Shown here piece by piece: positions 30,211-43,298 of a DNA stretch of 64,000 nt. Location: the NCBI GenBank assembly GCA_014218235.1, contig CM024753.1, positions 9,047,146-9,111,145 on the forward strand, in the 5' to 3' direction. Source of the stretch: Colocasia esculenta (lineage: Eukaryota > Streptophyta > Magnoliopsida > Alismatales > Araceae). Position 1 is the first letter of the stretch. Every line of letters begins with the position of its first letter. Both the position numbers and the translations under genes were made by a program. The notes beneath the pieces are model-generated. The model did not search any database, had not been told where the DNA came from, and saw only the letters and a list, made by a program, of their open reading frames with translations.

Positions 30211-30253
30211 TGCCTAATAATCGATTGACCGACGATCAATCGATTATTAGCAG
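30211..30253. repeat. Perfect 15 bp hairpin
   Basis: CTAATAATCGATTGA (30214-30228) and TCAATCGATTATTAG (30236-30250) around a 7 nt loop CCGACGA. The stem extends by CTG/CAG past a one-base bulge. Lies in the outer solo LTR just right of the nested insertion. Confidence 0.95.
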
Positions 30254-31818
30254 AGCGACGGGTTTTCCGTACTGACTGGTGGTGTTCTGAGGTTTTGGCT
30301 CGTCCATGCGTGCCTCTTGCTTGTTGGGCTTGTCTTGGGTTACAAGCCAGCGGTTCGGCGTGGTTCTTGTTGTGCTTGCCCCGCTTGTTCGCCCGGTGCT
30401 TGGCACTTGAGGGCTTGTCTCGTTCAGAGGTTGTCTCTGTTGCCTGGGACCCCCATCCTCGGGAGCCTGTTGAGGGAGTGCTCTGGGCTACGAGCATGCT
30501 CGAGTTGGCAGCCGAGTTGGCGGACTCTAGAGCGGAGGGGAAAACGAGGTTTGGACAGTGGCACTGAGTCGTTTGTAGAGCTCTCTTGTCTGGGGCGGGA
30601 TGCCGAGGTTGTCGAGGTGTTTTCTTCCCGGCGCGGCCCAGATAGTCCTTGTCTCACTGCCTCTCTCTGCGTTGGTTCCGGAGCCACGTAGTGGTGCTAG
30701 GCGTGGGGCCGTAGCTTGGCCAGGCTGTGGTGTTGCGTGCGTTTGTGTGTTTCTGTGGCGGCTCTGTCTCGCTCTTCCGGGGAGGCGGAGGCAGGAGCCT
30801 AGCTGGTGAGCAGAGGGCGTGGACGGCGTGTCCCCCTCTTGGCTGCTAGCGGCGGTGGCCTGGTTGCTATTGTTGTGACGGTGTTTCCTCACGACGTTTC
30901 CAAGTACGACTCGTTGCCCGAGCTTGCACGGCGGTTATAGCTTGGTTGTGCCTAGTTTCCGTGGGTGTCGTTGGTCTGGCCTTGTGCGGACCCGTGCTTC
31001 TGGTGGTTTCCACTTCGGTGTCCTCTTGGTTCCGTAGTCTTATTCTTGGGTGCCAGTCCGTGGTGACACCGGCGTGTGTGGCTTCCCGACCTCGCGATGT
31101 GTCCGGGGTCCGGGGTGGTTCTGCTTGTGGGCCCTCGACCTTGTGGAGGTCTGAGGTGGCCGTGCTTGCAATGAGACGTCGTTCTCACCTGGTTGTTGTG
31201 TGGTCTCGGCGGGTGTGATGAGGGTTGCTTCCGCTTTGTGCCCGACTCTGTTGGTTTCTGTGGGAGTCGTGTGTGTGTCACGACCTTGGTTGGTGGTCGT
31301 GGCATTGCATTGTTCTGTTCCGCTACTTAGTAGTACCTTGCTGTAGGTGTTCCTCGCTTTACAGCTTTCTAGGGTAGTTTTCTATTTTTGGAGTTCCTAC
31401 TGCTCTGGCCGGTGAGGGATTGGTAATCCTACTAGGCCTTGTTCGCGAGGCTCACCCCCCTACTTCCTTCAGCTAGGGGCTCGTCGTCGCGGGAGCTCTG
31501 TGTCGGACGGGTTGCGGAGGCGGTTGTGGCGCCGTGTGTTGTTAGCAGCAGTGAGAGCGAGTGTTGTGAGCTCTAGTACCTAAGTGAGTTGAGAGTTGTG
31601 CTTTGCAAGTTCTCGGAGTATGCCCCTTAAGGACTGCACCTTTCTTCTTGTACCTGTGCTTTTACTTGGGACATGTTATATTGTTATAGTTATTTAAATT
31701 CAATACATATCTCACTAGACTATTTCTTCTAACCCTTCCGGGTCTTCAAAGCCGTGGGTGGCGATGCGAACTTCGGGGTCCCTAGTGGGGGTCCGGGAGG
31801 TCGGGTCGTTACAATAGT

Positions 31819-33113
31819 TGACGAGTTTTTACTGGTCAAATCTCTAGAGACTCGAGTTTGTTTAGTGGAGGAAACACCGAGTTATGCTTGCAACTAAAAG
31901 GAGTAGGCAGAGGAGTCCCGAGATTGGTCTCCAGGTAGAATTGTCTGACACTTAGGTTAAGAATTAGCTGAAACATTGGAAAGCCAGAGGTAGAGGAGGA
32001 TAGAGAGTGAAAGTGGGTTAACTTACTTCCCTTCCAAAGTCCTCTCTAGCTTGCCATTGTTGGTGAGTCCCTTTTAAACATGTGTCAAAGTCCTCCTTGC
32101 ACTATGCTCCTTTGCATCCATAAAGATGAGCTATAAGAGAATAATTGAGCATGCATTATGCAAAAGTAGCCATTGAAATGTGTTACTCAGTTAGCAAACC
32201 CAAAAGGGGGGGGGGGGGGGAGTGGGTTGTTTAAATAAGATTTATGAAAGTTAAAATCAAATACTAAGACGTGATGGTTAGCGTTAGTTTGTAGCAGAAA
32301 TAAACACAAGCAAGCACACACATGCACAAGGTTTTATCCTGGTTCGACACTAAGATACACATTAATCCTGCGTCCAATCCCTAAGTAAATTCTTGAGATT
32401 TCACTAAACCAAAGATATAGTCCCCCTCAACAATGCTTACACACCAATTTGGTTGGTCTTCTCTTCACACACAAAAGAGGAACAACAACACTCCGATAAC
32501 TCTAGGTCTTCCCTTCTACCAAGAGGAACAACGATTGCACAACAAACCTTCTCTTCAACAAAGAGACACAATTGGTATCTTAACGAGATATCTAAAGGTC
32601 CCTAGACCAAGCTCAATATGAACAACAAAGAGGCTTGATCTAAAACGATGCCTAAGAAGATCAAAATATATAAAGGAACACTCTCTTAGATGAACAACAA
32701 ATCTCTCTCTGGAATGAAGTGTTTAATAGGAATGTAGGGAGAGAGATAGAGAGAAAGTGAAAGTTAAAAAATATTGGCTTCAAAGTTCAACTTTTTTTTT
32801 CTTCAGACGAGTTGAAGGATGACTTGCTTGCTCTTACAAACTTGTGTTGCCTATGTCATCATTCTTCTCTTTTTTTGTGTGAAGCTTCCAAGATAGTACG
32901 TTGTCCATCGTTTGATCTAAACGAGACTCATTTGATCGTGGTGGATGAGATTCTACATGTTATACTACATAAAGATTTATTTCTAAACATTAATATCTAA
33001 AAATTACTTTGATCAAAAGAAATGTAATATTTCACATGTACAAATGAGCAAGCGATTGAAGGGGACATTGCTAACTTGTCGGAGACAAGTAACAACAGTA
33101 AGTCCTATATATC
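31819..33113. other. Intergenic/repeat-derived; no gene seen
   Basis: Contains a poly-G run (about 32206-32221) and an AACACAAGCAAGCACACACA-to-GGTTTTATCCTGGTTCGAC phrase typical of retrotransposon LTR debris. No supported gene. Confidence 0.4.
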
Positions 33114-36100
33114 TGTCACGCCCCGACATTTAGCAGCGGAAATAAATATTGAGATGCGTGAGCGATACAAGTGTACATATCACAGTTGAGTAATTCAGAG
33201 TAACAACTAAGTATAACACAAGGTGAAAGACAACAAGATTGCCAGCCAAGTAACCTTTATTTTATTTCCATTCAACTAATGTAAGACCTTACATCATCAG
33301 AGCCAATAACATAGGGCCCAAAATTGTATTTCCAGTACATCTTACTCAATTAAAGGAAAACTAACTATTACAGACTCTTGAATTCTAATCTTGTTGGCTG
33401 GCTAGATATAACGAAGGGTGCAGTTGAGCAGCTCATCACTCATCCCCGGTCCCATCATTCTCCAATTCTTCATAATCATTACCTGAAAATGTTAAGCAAA
33501 GTAGGTGTGAGCGCACTAGCACCCAGTAGGATTTACACCTCATGGTGCGGGCATGCTTTACGTAGTTAACATGTTAACAGTGGCAATGCAATGCGCATGA
33601 CAATAACGATAGTGACAAATCCAAGCTATAACATGTACGAGTATGACAATTCTCATATAGGACGGAACGATTATCAATGAGATAGATGACAGAATGATCA
33701 CTTGAGATGTAGAGGAAATTCAATAGCATGTAGTATGTATAATATATTTCTCAAGTTGAATTCCATAAAATTCCAATGGACAATGACATGTAGGATTCAA
33801 TAACGATGACATGTTCAATAGAATGGGCCATTTCACATATAACAGTTCAATCATTCATTCAATAACAGTGTGCAAATTACCCAGATCAATCTTGCATTCA
33901 ATTAGGTGATTGCCAGACACCTCAATGGATCATATACTCTCGCGATTTATAAGTATTTCGGGTGCTTCTCTCATGACCAGACTGGGCACTATTTGCACAG
34001 GTATAGTTGTGAACCGAAGTTCCAATAGTTTCTGGTAATTTTATTCATTCATTTATGCCCAACATGATTTTTCAAGTAATGGACAATGATGAACTAATGA
34101 TCATGTCAATGATGATAGAGAACAATGCAAGGGGACATGATCCAGATTAATTTCAGCAGCATAACGGCTTATTCTCATTAGTTCAATCTTTACATTTAAT
34201 GGCTAGGTTTCAACGTTATCAAATCACTCTCACAAGAAGAAGATAAGAAGAGAGATGCATTCTATCTTCCGGGTACTTCACTCGGTCTCCATGAGGGAAT
34301 CCACGAAGTATGGAGAATTACGGAGGTCTTAGCGGAAAGGTCGCTAGTCTGCCAGTACGGAACAACCGACAGAGAGCTTCCAATCCCTCAAGAAAGGGCT
34401 GCCTATATGTGCAAGTGTGTAGTGAGCACGTGTCTCAATCCACAATCCATCGGTTTAAAACTTGCGGAAAACAATTAACATGATAGCATGAGATGAACTA
34501 TGCATTTAACTATACATGGTTTGCAACATTTATGATAACAATTATTATTTTAGCAAGATAGAACAGTAAGATGAACAAATCACTAGTTGCATGAATAGGT
34601 CACATCATTAAAGAGCAATTAGAATAACATTCATGTAGTTATAGCTTTTTCATGGGTTGACTGCTTTTAAGCCATTGAACAGACCTCATGCATTGACCAG
34701 AACCAAGACTAGCAAACCATGAACTCTATACCATGTAAAACAGGTCTCGGGTAGGTCTTGAAATCCGCAACGGACACAGCCGTCGCTTTTCATAAAACAG
34801 TGTATAGTTGAAAACATGCGTATTCTGTAAAGACCTAAATCACGACGGACTATACCGTCACCTTCATGATCAAATCGCGACGGACCACCCTGTCACATTA
34901 ATAACGCGACAGGAAGTGTGTCGCCAACATCCTGAATCGCGCGGTTTGATCCGTCGCATTCAAGAGATGCATTCAAAACAATAATATAAAACTAGGACAG
35001 AACAAGAGAGGGAAAGCGATGTAAATCGCGACGTCCTCCTACGTCGCGTTCATGTATGGCACTGAAACCCACACGGTGCACAGTTTAACACTTCATAATG
35101 GTCACGTCATGGTTGAAATCATGACTTACCATGTAGTCACATTTCAGAGGAATGTGACGGGCAAGTACGTCGCATTCAATGCATGCAAGAACGTGATGTC
35201 TGGTTCCGTCGCGTTTTGGGTTCTTTCCCGAAAATGCAGAAAACAGACGCATGATGCATGCAATGCTTATAACTCCTAATCTAGGGCTCATGGGGCAAAA
35301 ATGTGAACATGATACTTGTTGGTAACATGGAATAGAAGAGATATACAATTTTTGTTTCATGAAAATTGGCCTCGAGATGCGCGAGAAATCAACATGAACA
35401 TAAAAAGCCTCAGACATGCGCGACTTTGGCAAAACGCTTAGTACTCAAGATATACTCAATGAAAATCGATGAAATCACTTGCACATGAAAGTAGACTCGA
35501 TGCTCTACACATTGATATAGGATTTATTTAGATTTGGCCTGAGATCACCTACCTTTTGGGTTGAAGAAGTCACGTCCTCTATAAAGCCCTCGTTTAGACC
35601 GCTTGGAGGAGAACGCTAATACACCCGATCTACTGAATGAAAAATAGGCAAACCAGTGCCATTAGGAGCTAGACTCGACTCTCTTTCCAGGGGTATAAGT
35701 CTTGCACAGTTTGGTTAAGGTTTGGCTTACCTTAGGTCGACTCCAAGAAGAGCACTCTGCACAGGTCGATGCAGACGCAGTAGGGAAGAAGGCTTTGAGT
35801 TGGGGTGTTTTCCTCCACCTTTGGTGCTCAAGAACAGCCTCCCACGACCCCAAAAATGTGTAAATTCATCCCCTAGGGTTTCATGACAAGTATATATGCA
35901 TCTAGGGTTTTTAGAAGTCCCATTGGGTGTAGGAAGGAAGGGTTGCAGTTTTGGTCTCTCACCTTCCGTATTTTGATGATTTCTCACCCCATTAGAGTGT
36001 GTGAGGCTTTAGGAAACCCTCTAGTAAGGCTAGGCACGAAATTGGGTTGCTATGTGTGAGTACTTGCCTCAAGTTTTACCCTAATTGCCTCTTTCTAATT

Positions 36101-36531
36101 TCATCTTAATTAGGGTTACGAAATTCTGGGTATTTTTCTTGCTCCATTGTATTCTTAGGCCAAAAGTGATCCATTGGCCCAATTCTGATAATGGGTCATC
36201 AATACATGATGTTGGAAGTATCTCCCAACATGTTATTAATTTGTGATCATGTTATATTTTGTGTTAACGGGTTTTCCGACTTAGTTTCCTAATTTAGATA
36301 ATTAGTCACATTGTGACGTATACTTGGTCAGTCGGATTTTTCATTGCACGAATTTCTTCGTTGAACACTTAGGAATAATGTTTGGGGTTGATTTATAATT
36401 TTTACGGAATTTTTCGATATGTTCTTGCACGTACGATAGTGGTACATATGTTCTACCATTCGATGATACAAAAATTATTTATTTCTATTTATTTACAATT
36501 TTTAAATCACTGAATTTTTCAGGGTGCTACA
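33114..36531. mobile_element. Large solo LTR, same superfamily as 26279-30133
   Basis: Begins TGTCACGCCCCGACATTTAG and ends AGGGTGCTACA; 3418 bp with no coding sequence. No primer-binding site or polypurine tract lies just outside, so it is not half of a full element. The 5 bp flanks (ATATC and ACTTA) do not match, suggesting ectopic recombination or border erosion. Contains a block of CGCGAC...GTCGCG inverted repeats (34770-35215). Confidence 0.7.
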
Positions 36532-37660
36532 ACTTACATATTGTTGATCTCTAAAAATGTCTAATTAATCAAGTAGAAAATTGTAACACAGTATGCCCGA
36601 CGTGACACATTCAACATTTCCCTTCTGAATTGTCGAAAAGAGTATGCTGATGAAACTTTGATAATATCAAATTAATTAATGCACAGTTTTTCAACACATA
36701 ACAATTTAATTCAGAAATATCCATTCACAATTTACCTTGCTGTCCTCCATTGCTTCTCAATGGACTTAACCTTTTCTATTCTGATTTGCATAACTCCAAC
36801 TTACTCTAATTACTCAATCTAAACATCAATCTGCCTCTAATACCAACTTTCCTTCTCTATTCTTACAAACCACCCACAAAATGCTAGCGCCACTATTCTT
36901 CTTTAACCAACTGGTCACCTCTACCACATTTACATGCATCTCTATATCAGATTTCCTATTATCCTTATTATTCATACCAACACTGCCCTTTAACTCTTTA
37001 CTGTAATTATTCTTAATCACAAATCATACTTAATAACTATCTTAATCACTACACCTCTACTCACCAACATCTCATGCCAAGCTAAACTATCTTACTCAAT
37101 TATTTCAAACCTGACATACCACTAATCATACTGCTATCCAAACTGCTCTTTAATACTTATTAACACAAATCTCAAACATATTAACTGTCTCTACTACAGT
37201 TCTCAACTATTATTCATCCATTTAATAGCCCTGATCACACAGCTCTATTCTTCATCATAGCACCACTCCCTCTATCATTCCGTCACATCATGACCCTATA
37301 TCTATCTTTACCAACTCTGTTTCTCATCAAAACATTTTTACTGAATTTTCATAACTGAATTCACTAATTCTTTCAGTTTCTATAATAAGGAATCTTTAAT
37401 CAACTATATTTTAACCGCACTAACACCTCAATAACCACTCACACTACACCACCAACCATTCCATTTCTCTGCCTTTACCCTCAGCTACTAATCTGACCAG
37501 CCATACACTCAATTCAAATACCAAGACTCATGTGAAAATCATGCTAAAAAGCATAAGAAACCACAGACTTACTACCAGCAGTAGACATTAAACCATGTAT
37601 TGGGACATTGTATCTTCAATGTTTTTTCATATTCTAACTGGACCATGCTCTGATACCAAC
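36532..37660 (-). mobile_element. Truncated internal leader of a minus-strand Ty3/gypsy (Tekay-like) element
   Basis: Reading the minus strand from 37660 leftwards, the LTR end CCGTCACA is followed by GTTGGTATCAGAGCATGGTC, a primer-binding site for initiator tRNA-Met. AT-rich untranslated leader follows. A phrase TACTGCTGGTAG is shared with the leader of the plus-strand copy at 61765 onward. No gag or pol is present; the element is cut at the LTR ending at 36531. Confidence 0.65.
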
Positions 37661-40600
37661 TGTGACGGCCCTGGATACTTATGCCCAATAAGGCTCCATA
37701 TCCAGATCCGCCTCGCGCGAACGGACCGAAGTCTCGCAAGGGATAGCTCGTACACGTGTCCAGGAAGAATATAAAAGACAACTACACAGTATAAAACACA
37801 ATAAAGAACATGTGCTCATATCTGCATATAACAATTTACATTTGTCCCATTACATTATTACATGTCCAAATTAAGAAGAGTACAACTACCTGGGGCATAC
37901 CCCGAGGGAGCACAAGCTCACACAACTGTACTAACTCTGCTGCTGGTGATACAAGTCTGTCACAACATCTTCGCAAACCATACCAATGGTAAACCTTGTA
38001 AAGAACTGTAAGGGAGTGAGCCTCAACAAGTCACTGGCTCAATAGGGGACCACCCAAAAACTACACACAACACCAAAGAACCTCAACCCCAACGGGTCTC
38101 ACTGGCAACACTGATAGCCAAACCATATCATGCTCACCACAAAGCATAATTAACAAATACCAAACATAATCACAACCGTTGTTACAAATCTTGGAAAGAA
38201 GGAGAGACAGCAGAACTAGCCGACACCACTAGTCTGCCCAACAACTGCAAAACCTAGGCTACAAGCCTCACGGGTACAATAGAATAACCAACAATCTCCT
38301 AAGCTACTAGCTTCATTGGCAAGCCACTTGCCTCGGCTACAAGCTCCACAGGTGAACCTCAAACACATGGATAACAGGACTGCTGACCAGGAGCTAGTCC
38401 TTCATACCCCAAAACCATGATATATCGAATATCACACTTAAGTAACAAGACTGGCCACCACTAGGCCAATCTATCACTCACTGAAACCTTAAACAGAACT
38501 TTACCCACAAAAGGGTAAAACACAACAAGTGGAAGGTCTCACCGTATGACCTCCATGGAGCATAGCTCCACTACACCACCTGAAAAGGTAGGTACACCAC
38601 GTACCACGAGAAACCAGTACCTACAAAGGGTACAAGTACCTACCACCATGAGGTGCCTCCACTGAAATGCAAACACAACTGTGCCAACACTAGGGCACAC
38701 CTCAACGGGTCAAACCACAACCACGAATCACTGCACACAAGCCACAACTACTGGAAAAGCACGAGTCAGAAAGGAATGACGCCACACCACGGGATAGACT
38801 ACTGGTTCATGACGCCAGTATCCAACCCGGACAACACAACACAAGAACTACCTCTCAGTCTCGCAGCCACGAACGAAAGGTTCAGCTGCCGCTCCACAGC
38901 ACAAGTAAAGCCAAAGAACTGTGGAGACCAACCAAACCACCACACCTGTAAGTCACACACTCTGCAGGCCCATGCCTGGCACCTTTAGAGACTCTTGCCC
39001 GAGCTCTCTAAAGTGAGGCACTGGAAACTAGGACTAGCTGGAGCCCAGTACGTCTACTGGTGTCCGTAACCCCCCAGCTACAAGCGCGCTACAAGCAACC
39101 AAACAACAAACTCTCACAAGTCACTGTCCCCTGCCATCTTTCCCTCAGCCGGACGACAACTCTCCCCGAGAGCGAGGGTGTCCAGGAAGACGACAAGACC
39201 TCGACGGTACCACCGTACCGGGACAAGTCCCAAGCACACACACGTGCCTGGCTTACACAAAACCTGGGCCACCCAACTGAAGAGGCATTCCGGAATAGGC
39301 GTCGGACCACCACACTCAGCTAGCACAAACCATGTCAGTCACTTCTTATCTCGGTGAAACGTATATTAAAATATACTAAACATATCTGGCTCGTCATCGA
39401 TCACCACGTGACCTCCAAACCATCTCACATTAATACATACTTGTATCACAACAGTGCAACACAACCTTGCCTGTCATCGGTCACTCCGTGACCTCTATGG
39501 CAACACACACTATTTAACACATATATCATTATAATACTCTTTAAAAGACAACCATAAACTAGAGCTAGGTTCATATGTGGACATTCACTGCCCAGTCATC
39601 TCATACTAACTATACCAGTTATAATACAATATTCATAATATCAAACCACTAGCCATGCATACTCATGGACGGCACTCAAACAGTGTAAGCGCCACATAAA
39701 AGCATGCTCACTTCGTGAGCACCGCCCTTATCACGTAAACAACGCACAAACGACATGCTAACCACGCTCACAGAGCGTTACAAGTGCCAATGCATCATCA
39801 GCATTGCCATGCACAATAATTAAACGATAATCGGTTAAAACAACCATCAGAAGCACTCTCGGCTGTGGTCGCGACAAAGGACAAGGCCGCCTTCTGATCG
39901 CGACGCTACGACATGGCGCGATAGGAAATCCTTGTCGCGACGGGTCGGCCTATCGTGACCTTGTCGCGATGGCTGGGTCTGTCATCTTCTCAGGCAAAAA
40001 CCCTAATCCGGGAACCATCTCCGGATTTTCCATACAAACCACCCCAAACACAGTTTCAACTCGGTTTTCATGCTCATTTCACCTCCTAGACATGGTATCT
40101 ATTGTTTTTAAAATGGTAAACAAGCTAACATGCAATCCGCGCAACAAATCAAGGTAGATCTCCCTACCTTTACGAAGAACACACAATCCACGCATGGCAC
40201 GGTGTTTCCCCCACTCCACGCGACGTCCTCGCATCGAGAACGCGTCGAACACTACGCCGGAACGCCGAATCGCCCGAAGAACCTGCGGCAGCTCCTCTCC
40301 CGGTCGAGCAGAGCTTGTGAAAGCTCTGTTCGGACAACCTTCTTAAAAACCGCACAGCGGTTGGGATCGCGACGTACCTCCCCGTCGCGACCTTGTAGCG
40401 ACAGACTAGAGTGTCGCCTTCCCACTCCTGACATCAGCAGGCCGCCCCAGCATGCGACACACGGCACACATGCAGACGTCGACCCAAATCAGCGGCAACC
40501 AGAACGCGACCCCCACTGCCGTCGCGTTAAGAATGCGAACTACACCTCCATCGCGTTCACATCCAGTGAACCAACGGGCACTATGGGCCTAACCTGCCGG

Positions 40601-40738
40601 CCCACTAAGCCCCACATAATGCGCGGAAACCACAACCAAGGCTCAATGACCCCACATTGGCCATGAGCACCACGCTAAAGCCAGAAAACGAAGATCCGAA
40701 CAACCACTAAACAACGATCTATGAGGATCCGAAAAACG
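37661..40738 (-). mobile_element. Tekay-like LTR, minus orientation
   Basis: The minus-strand 3' border CCAGGGCCGTCACA abuts a primer-binding site. Its minus-strand 5' border reads CGTTTTTCGGATCC next to the Tat element. It shares collinear blocks with the plus-strand LTR at 59516-61765: TTTCGGATCC, GGCCAATGTG, the GGGTGGCCCAGGTTTTGTGT-like segment, the TACCGTCGAGGTC segment, and a shared CCGTCACA end. The two are diverged copies of one family. Frames inside are not genes. Confidence 0.7.
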
Positions 40739-40742
40739 TGCT

Positions 40743-43060
40743 TGTAGACACCCATTTCTGACTCATAAATCGAGCAAAATCCCTTGTCATATTATTAACG
40801 CCCCACATTGGCTCATCATCGTCAAGCTGGCTTTCTCCGATCATGACGTCATTCCCAGTAGTTCATCGCCCTGGAGGACTCTTCCCGGTCAACTCAATCA
40901 CTTTCACTATAAGCTCTCTGAGTATAGGTCCGATATTTCATCCCGAAGGCTGTGCATGGCTGATTGGACGCATTACATGCCGAAATGCAGAAAAGACCAG
41001 AAGGCGACAGGCCCTAGGTCGCCTTCCTGAAAACGACAACTCCTACGTCGCCATCATAATTCCATATTTTAAATCCTCAGAAAATCGCAAAATGACTTAA
41101 GTCACTTTCTATATATGAGGAAGGCGACATATCGAGCCGTCGCATTCAGAAGGCGACACTCGGGCCGTCGCGTTCAGGGCCTTAAACAGGAAACTCAATC
41201 CGAAGCCAATTTGGATCCATGCTATTGATGGTAATTGCTTCATTTGGACGTCCAAATCAAGTCTAAATCCTCTCAAATTCGGAGCAGACCTTCCTAACAT
41301 GTTCCTTTCCGAGTTCCAATAGCCCTTGCACAGCCATACTTGCCCAGAGTCGGACTCTTGCCCATTATTCCTCTCAGACCCGAGTTGGGAATAATCACCC
41401 ATAAGTACCTCGTCTCTGCATCTTTTTGGGCAAGGCCGGATTCTTTAGTTCGCTGAGCAAGAGAGCTTCATCTTCCACGAAGAGAGTTCCCCCTCCAGAC
41501 GATCAGCAAGAGCCCTCCAGGGCGTTTTCCCATCGGCCACACAATCTCCTCTCCCTTCTTCTCTTTATTTCTTTGATTTCATGCATGCATAGCTTCGTTT
41601 TCTTTCTAGTTTAGCATTAGATCACGGCACACACACCTATTATTAACACCCACAGGGGTTAAAAGCCCCAATCTCGTGAGTTCCCCCCATAATAGTTCAT
41701 GATTTCATGCTTTTCGTTGAATAGATCATCTACACACGAGTTCTAATGGGTGTTTTGTTTATTTAAATTACTTTGGCAGGTGTTTAAAGGTCAGAGCAAG
41801 GTGAGGCTCTTTCCCCTCGGCCGGCTGAGGAGCAGGAAGACGAAGAACCCAAGTCTCCATCCACTGAAGAAGAAGGCGACGACCACTGTGTCGCGATCAA
41901 GAAGGCGTCGTTGCCTACGTCGCGTTCACACCAAAGCATCGCGACGCCCACTACGTCGCTTTATCAGGTACGCCTTCCTCTTCGTTTTCCCTTTCCAAGG
42001 TAGTCAGTCCTCCATCTGAACATCAAGAGGCGACTGCGTTGGTGGCGATCACGGTCAGTTCCTAATCCCTACACTTTCACAATCAATTTCAAAAGGGGAT
42101 ACAAATCCCGTGATTACACCTTTTGGCGATCACGGTGGGACCACTTGTGCCCATCACGCTTGTTCTTCCATTCCCTGCCGTCCCTATCCTCTAACAGGTG
42201 TGTTGTTTGTTAGTTTTCTTGTTTGTTCCCTTCCTCTGAGTTTCATAGTGCTTTGCGGTTCTGGGTGAGAAGGCAACAACAAAGGCGTCGCGATCCGAGT
42301 AGCGACACGCTGCACGTCGCAATTAGGTTAGTACAAAGCCTCAGTCTTGTTTGGTTGTGTGCAGTGTGCTGTGAGAAAGGCGACGTTTTGGTCATCGCGT
42401 TAAAGAAAACGACAGCAGCAGCGTCGCCATCAGGTACGCGCTCTATCCATACACTTTTTCCATTATTTGAAGTCTGCTGAAGTCTGGGAGGAACGCGACG
42501 AGGGTTGCGTCGCGTTCAAGGGGGCGACAGGGCATCGTCGCGATCAGGTCAGTACTCTGGTTTCATTGTGTTTCCTTGCAAATTCGGGTTTGCTTTCACA
42601 TACTCCATTCAGATTTCATCATGCCATGCTCTTTTCCATGCTCTTGAGAGATTGCCACTCTTGTATTTTATAGGGTTGTTTGACTTTTTGTGCATAATTA
42701 GGACTTAATTGCCCTCTGTCCACTGCGAGAAGCAACGCGACAGGGTGATTGTCGCTATCTTGGTAGCGACATCTTCCTTGTCGCCTTTACTCTCTGAGAG
42801 CGTTAGTCCTAATTCTTGTTTTGTTAGTACTAGGTTAGAATTTTGCATGCACTCCGGTGCACATAGGATTTGCATACATCTTTCCATATTCGTAGTATAA
42901 GTTTCCTCCTCAGCGACGCTCGCTCTCTCGGCCACATATTCCTTGTGTCCGACTAGAGCACTCGCTCGAGGGCCTCCGTAAGTCCCCGCTGACCGTGGAT
43001 TCCCACACGGTCGCCGGGCTGGTTGTACCCGTCGCCACCTAGGATCGAGTCTAGATTCAT
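40743..43060 (+). repeat. 5' LTR of the Tat-lineage element (3' border approximate)
   Basis: Non-coding, starting TGTAGACACCC. Dense in GGCGAC...GTCGC(G) pairs from 40990 to 42790, many followed by (T/A)TCAGG. The LTR end and primer-binding site could not be fixed; the candidate border is ATTCA/TTTGGC near 43060. The 3' LTR is not in the window. Confidence 0.55.
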
Positions 43061-43298
43061 TTGGCAAGGTAGAGAGAACCCTAGTCCTACCCAAAGTTGG
43101 AAGCCTTCTCCCATTTAGGAAACCCTTCCTCATTTGGAGAGAACCTGCTAAAAGTCAAAATCACTAAAAGGCAAATTCGAATCAATTAAAAGTAACCATC
43201 ATCATTGCCAACTGCTTGCTTTGGGTGAGACATTTTCTCTTTCCTTCTGTCTACATAGGATTGTTTGTTTAGGAAACTAAGAGTCTGTCTAGGTTAGG

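Larger units (their letters stand above)
25224..31813. mobile_element. Solo LTR (about 2.7 kb) interrupted by a nested solo LTR
   Basis: Begins TGTAAGATCC and ends GGGTCGTTACA, flanked by a perfect 5 bp duplication ATAGT (25219-25223 and 31814-31818). No internal retrotransposon genes lie between, so it is a solo LTR. Its own sequence is 25224-26278 plus 30139-31813 (2730 bp). The ends resemble Ty3/gypsy Tekay-type LTRs. Orientation is uncertain, more likely minus. Long frames within are GC-rich LTR sequence, not host genes. Confidence 0.82.

Noticed and set aside
30204..31305. Several overlapping 90-124 aa ORFs
   Set aside because: GC-rich solo-LTR sequence; open on both strands, no recognisable motifs.
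33109..36536. Target-site duplication for the 33114-36531 LTR
   Set aside because: Flanks ATATC and ACTTA do not match.
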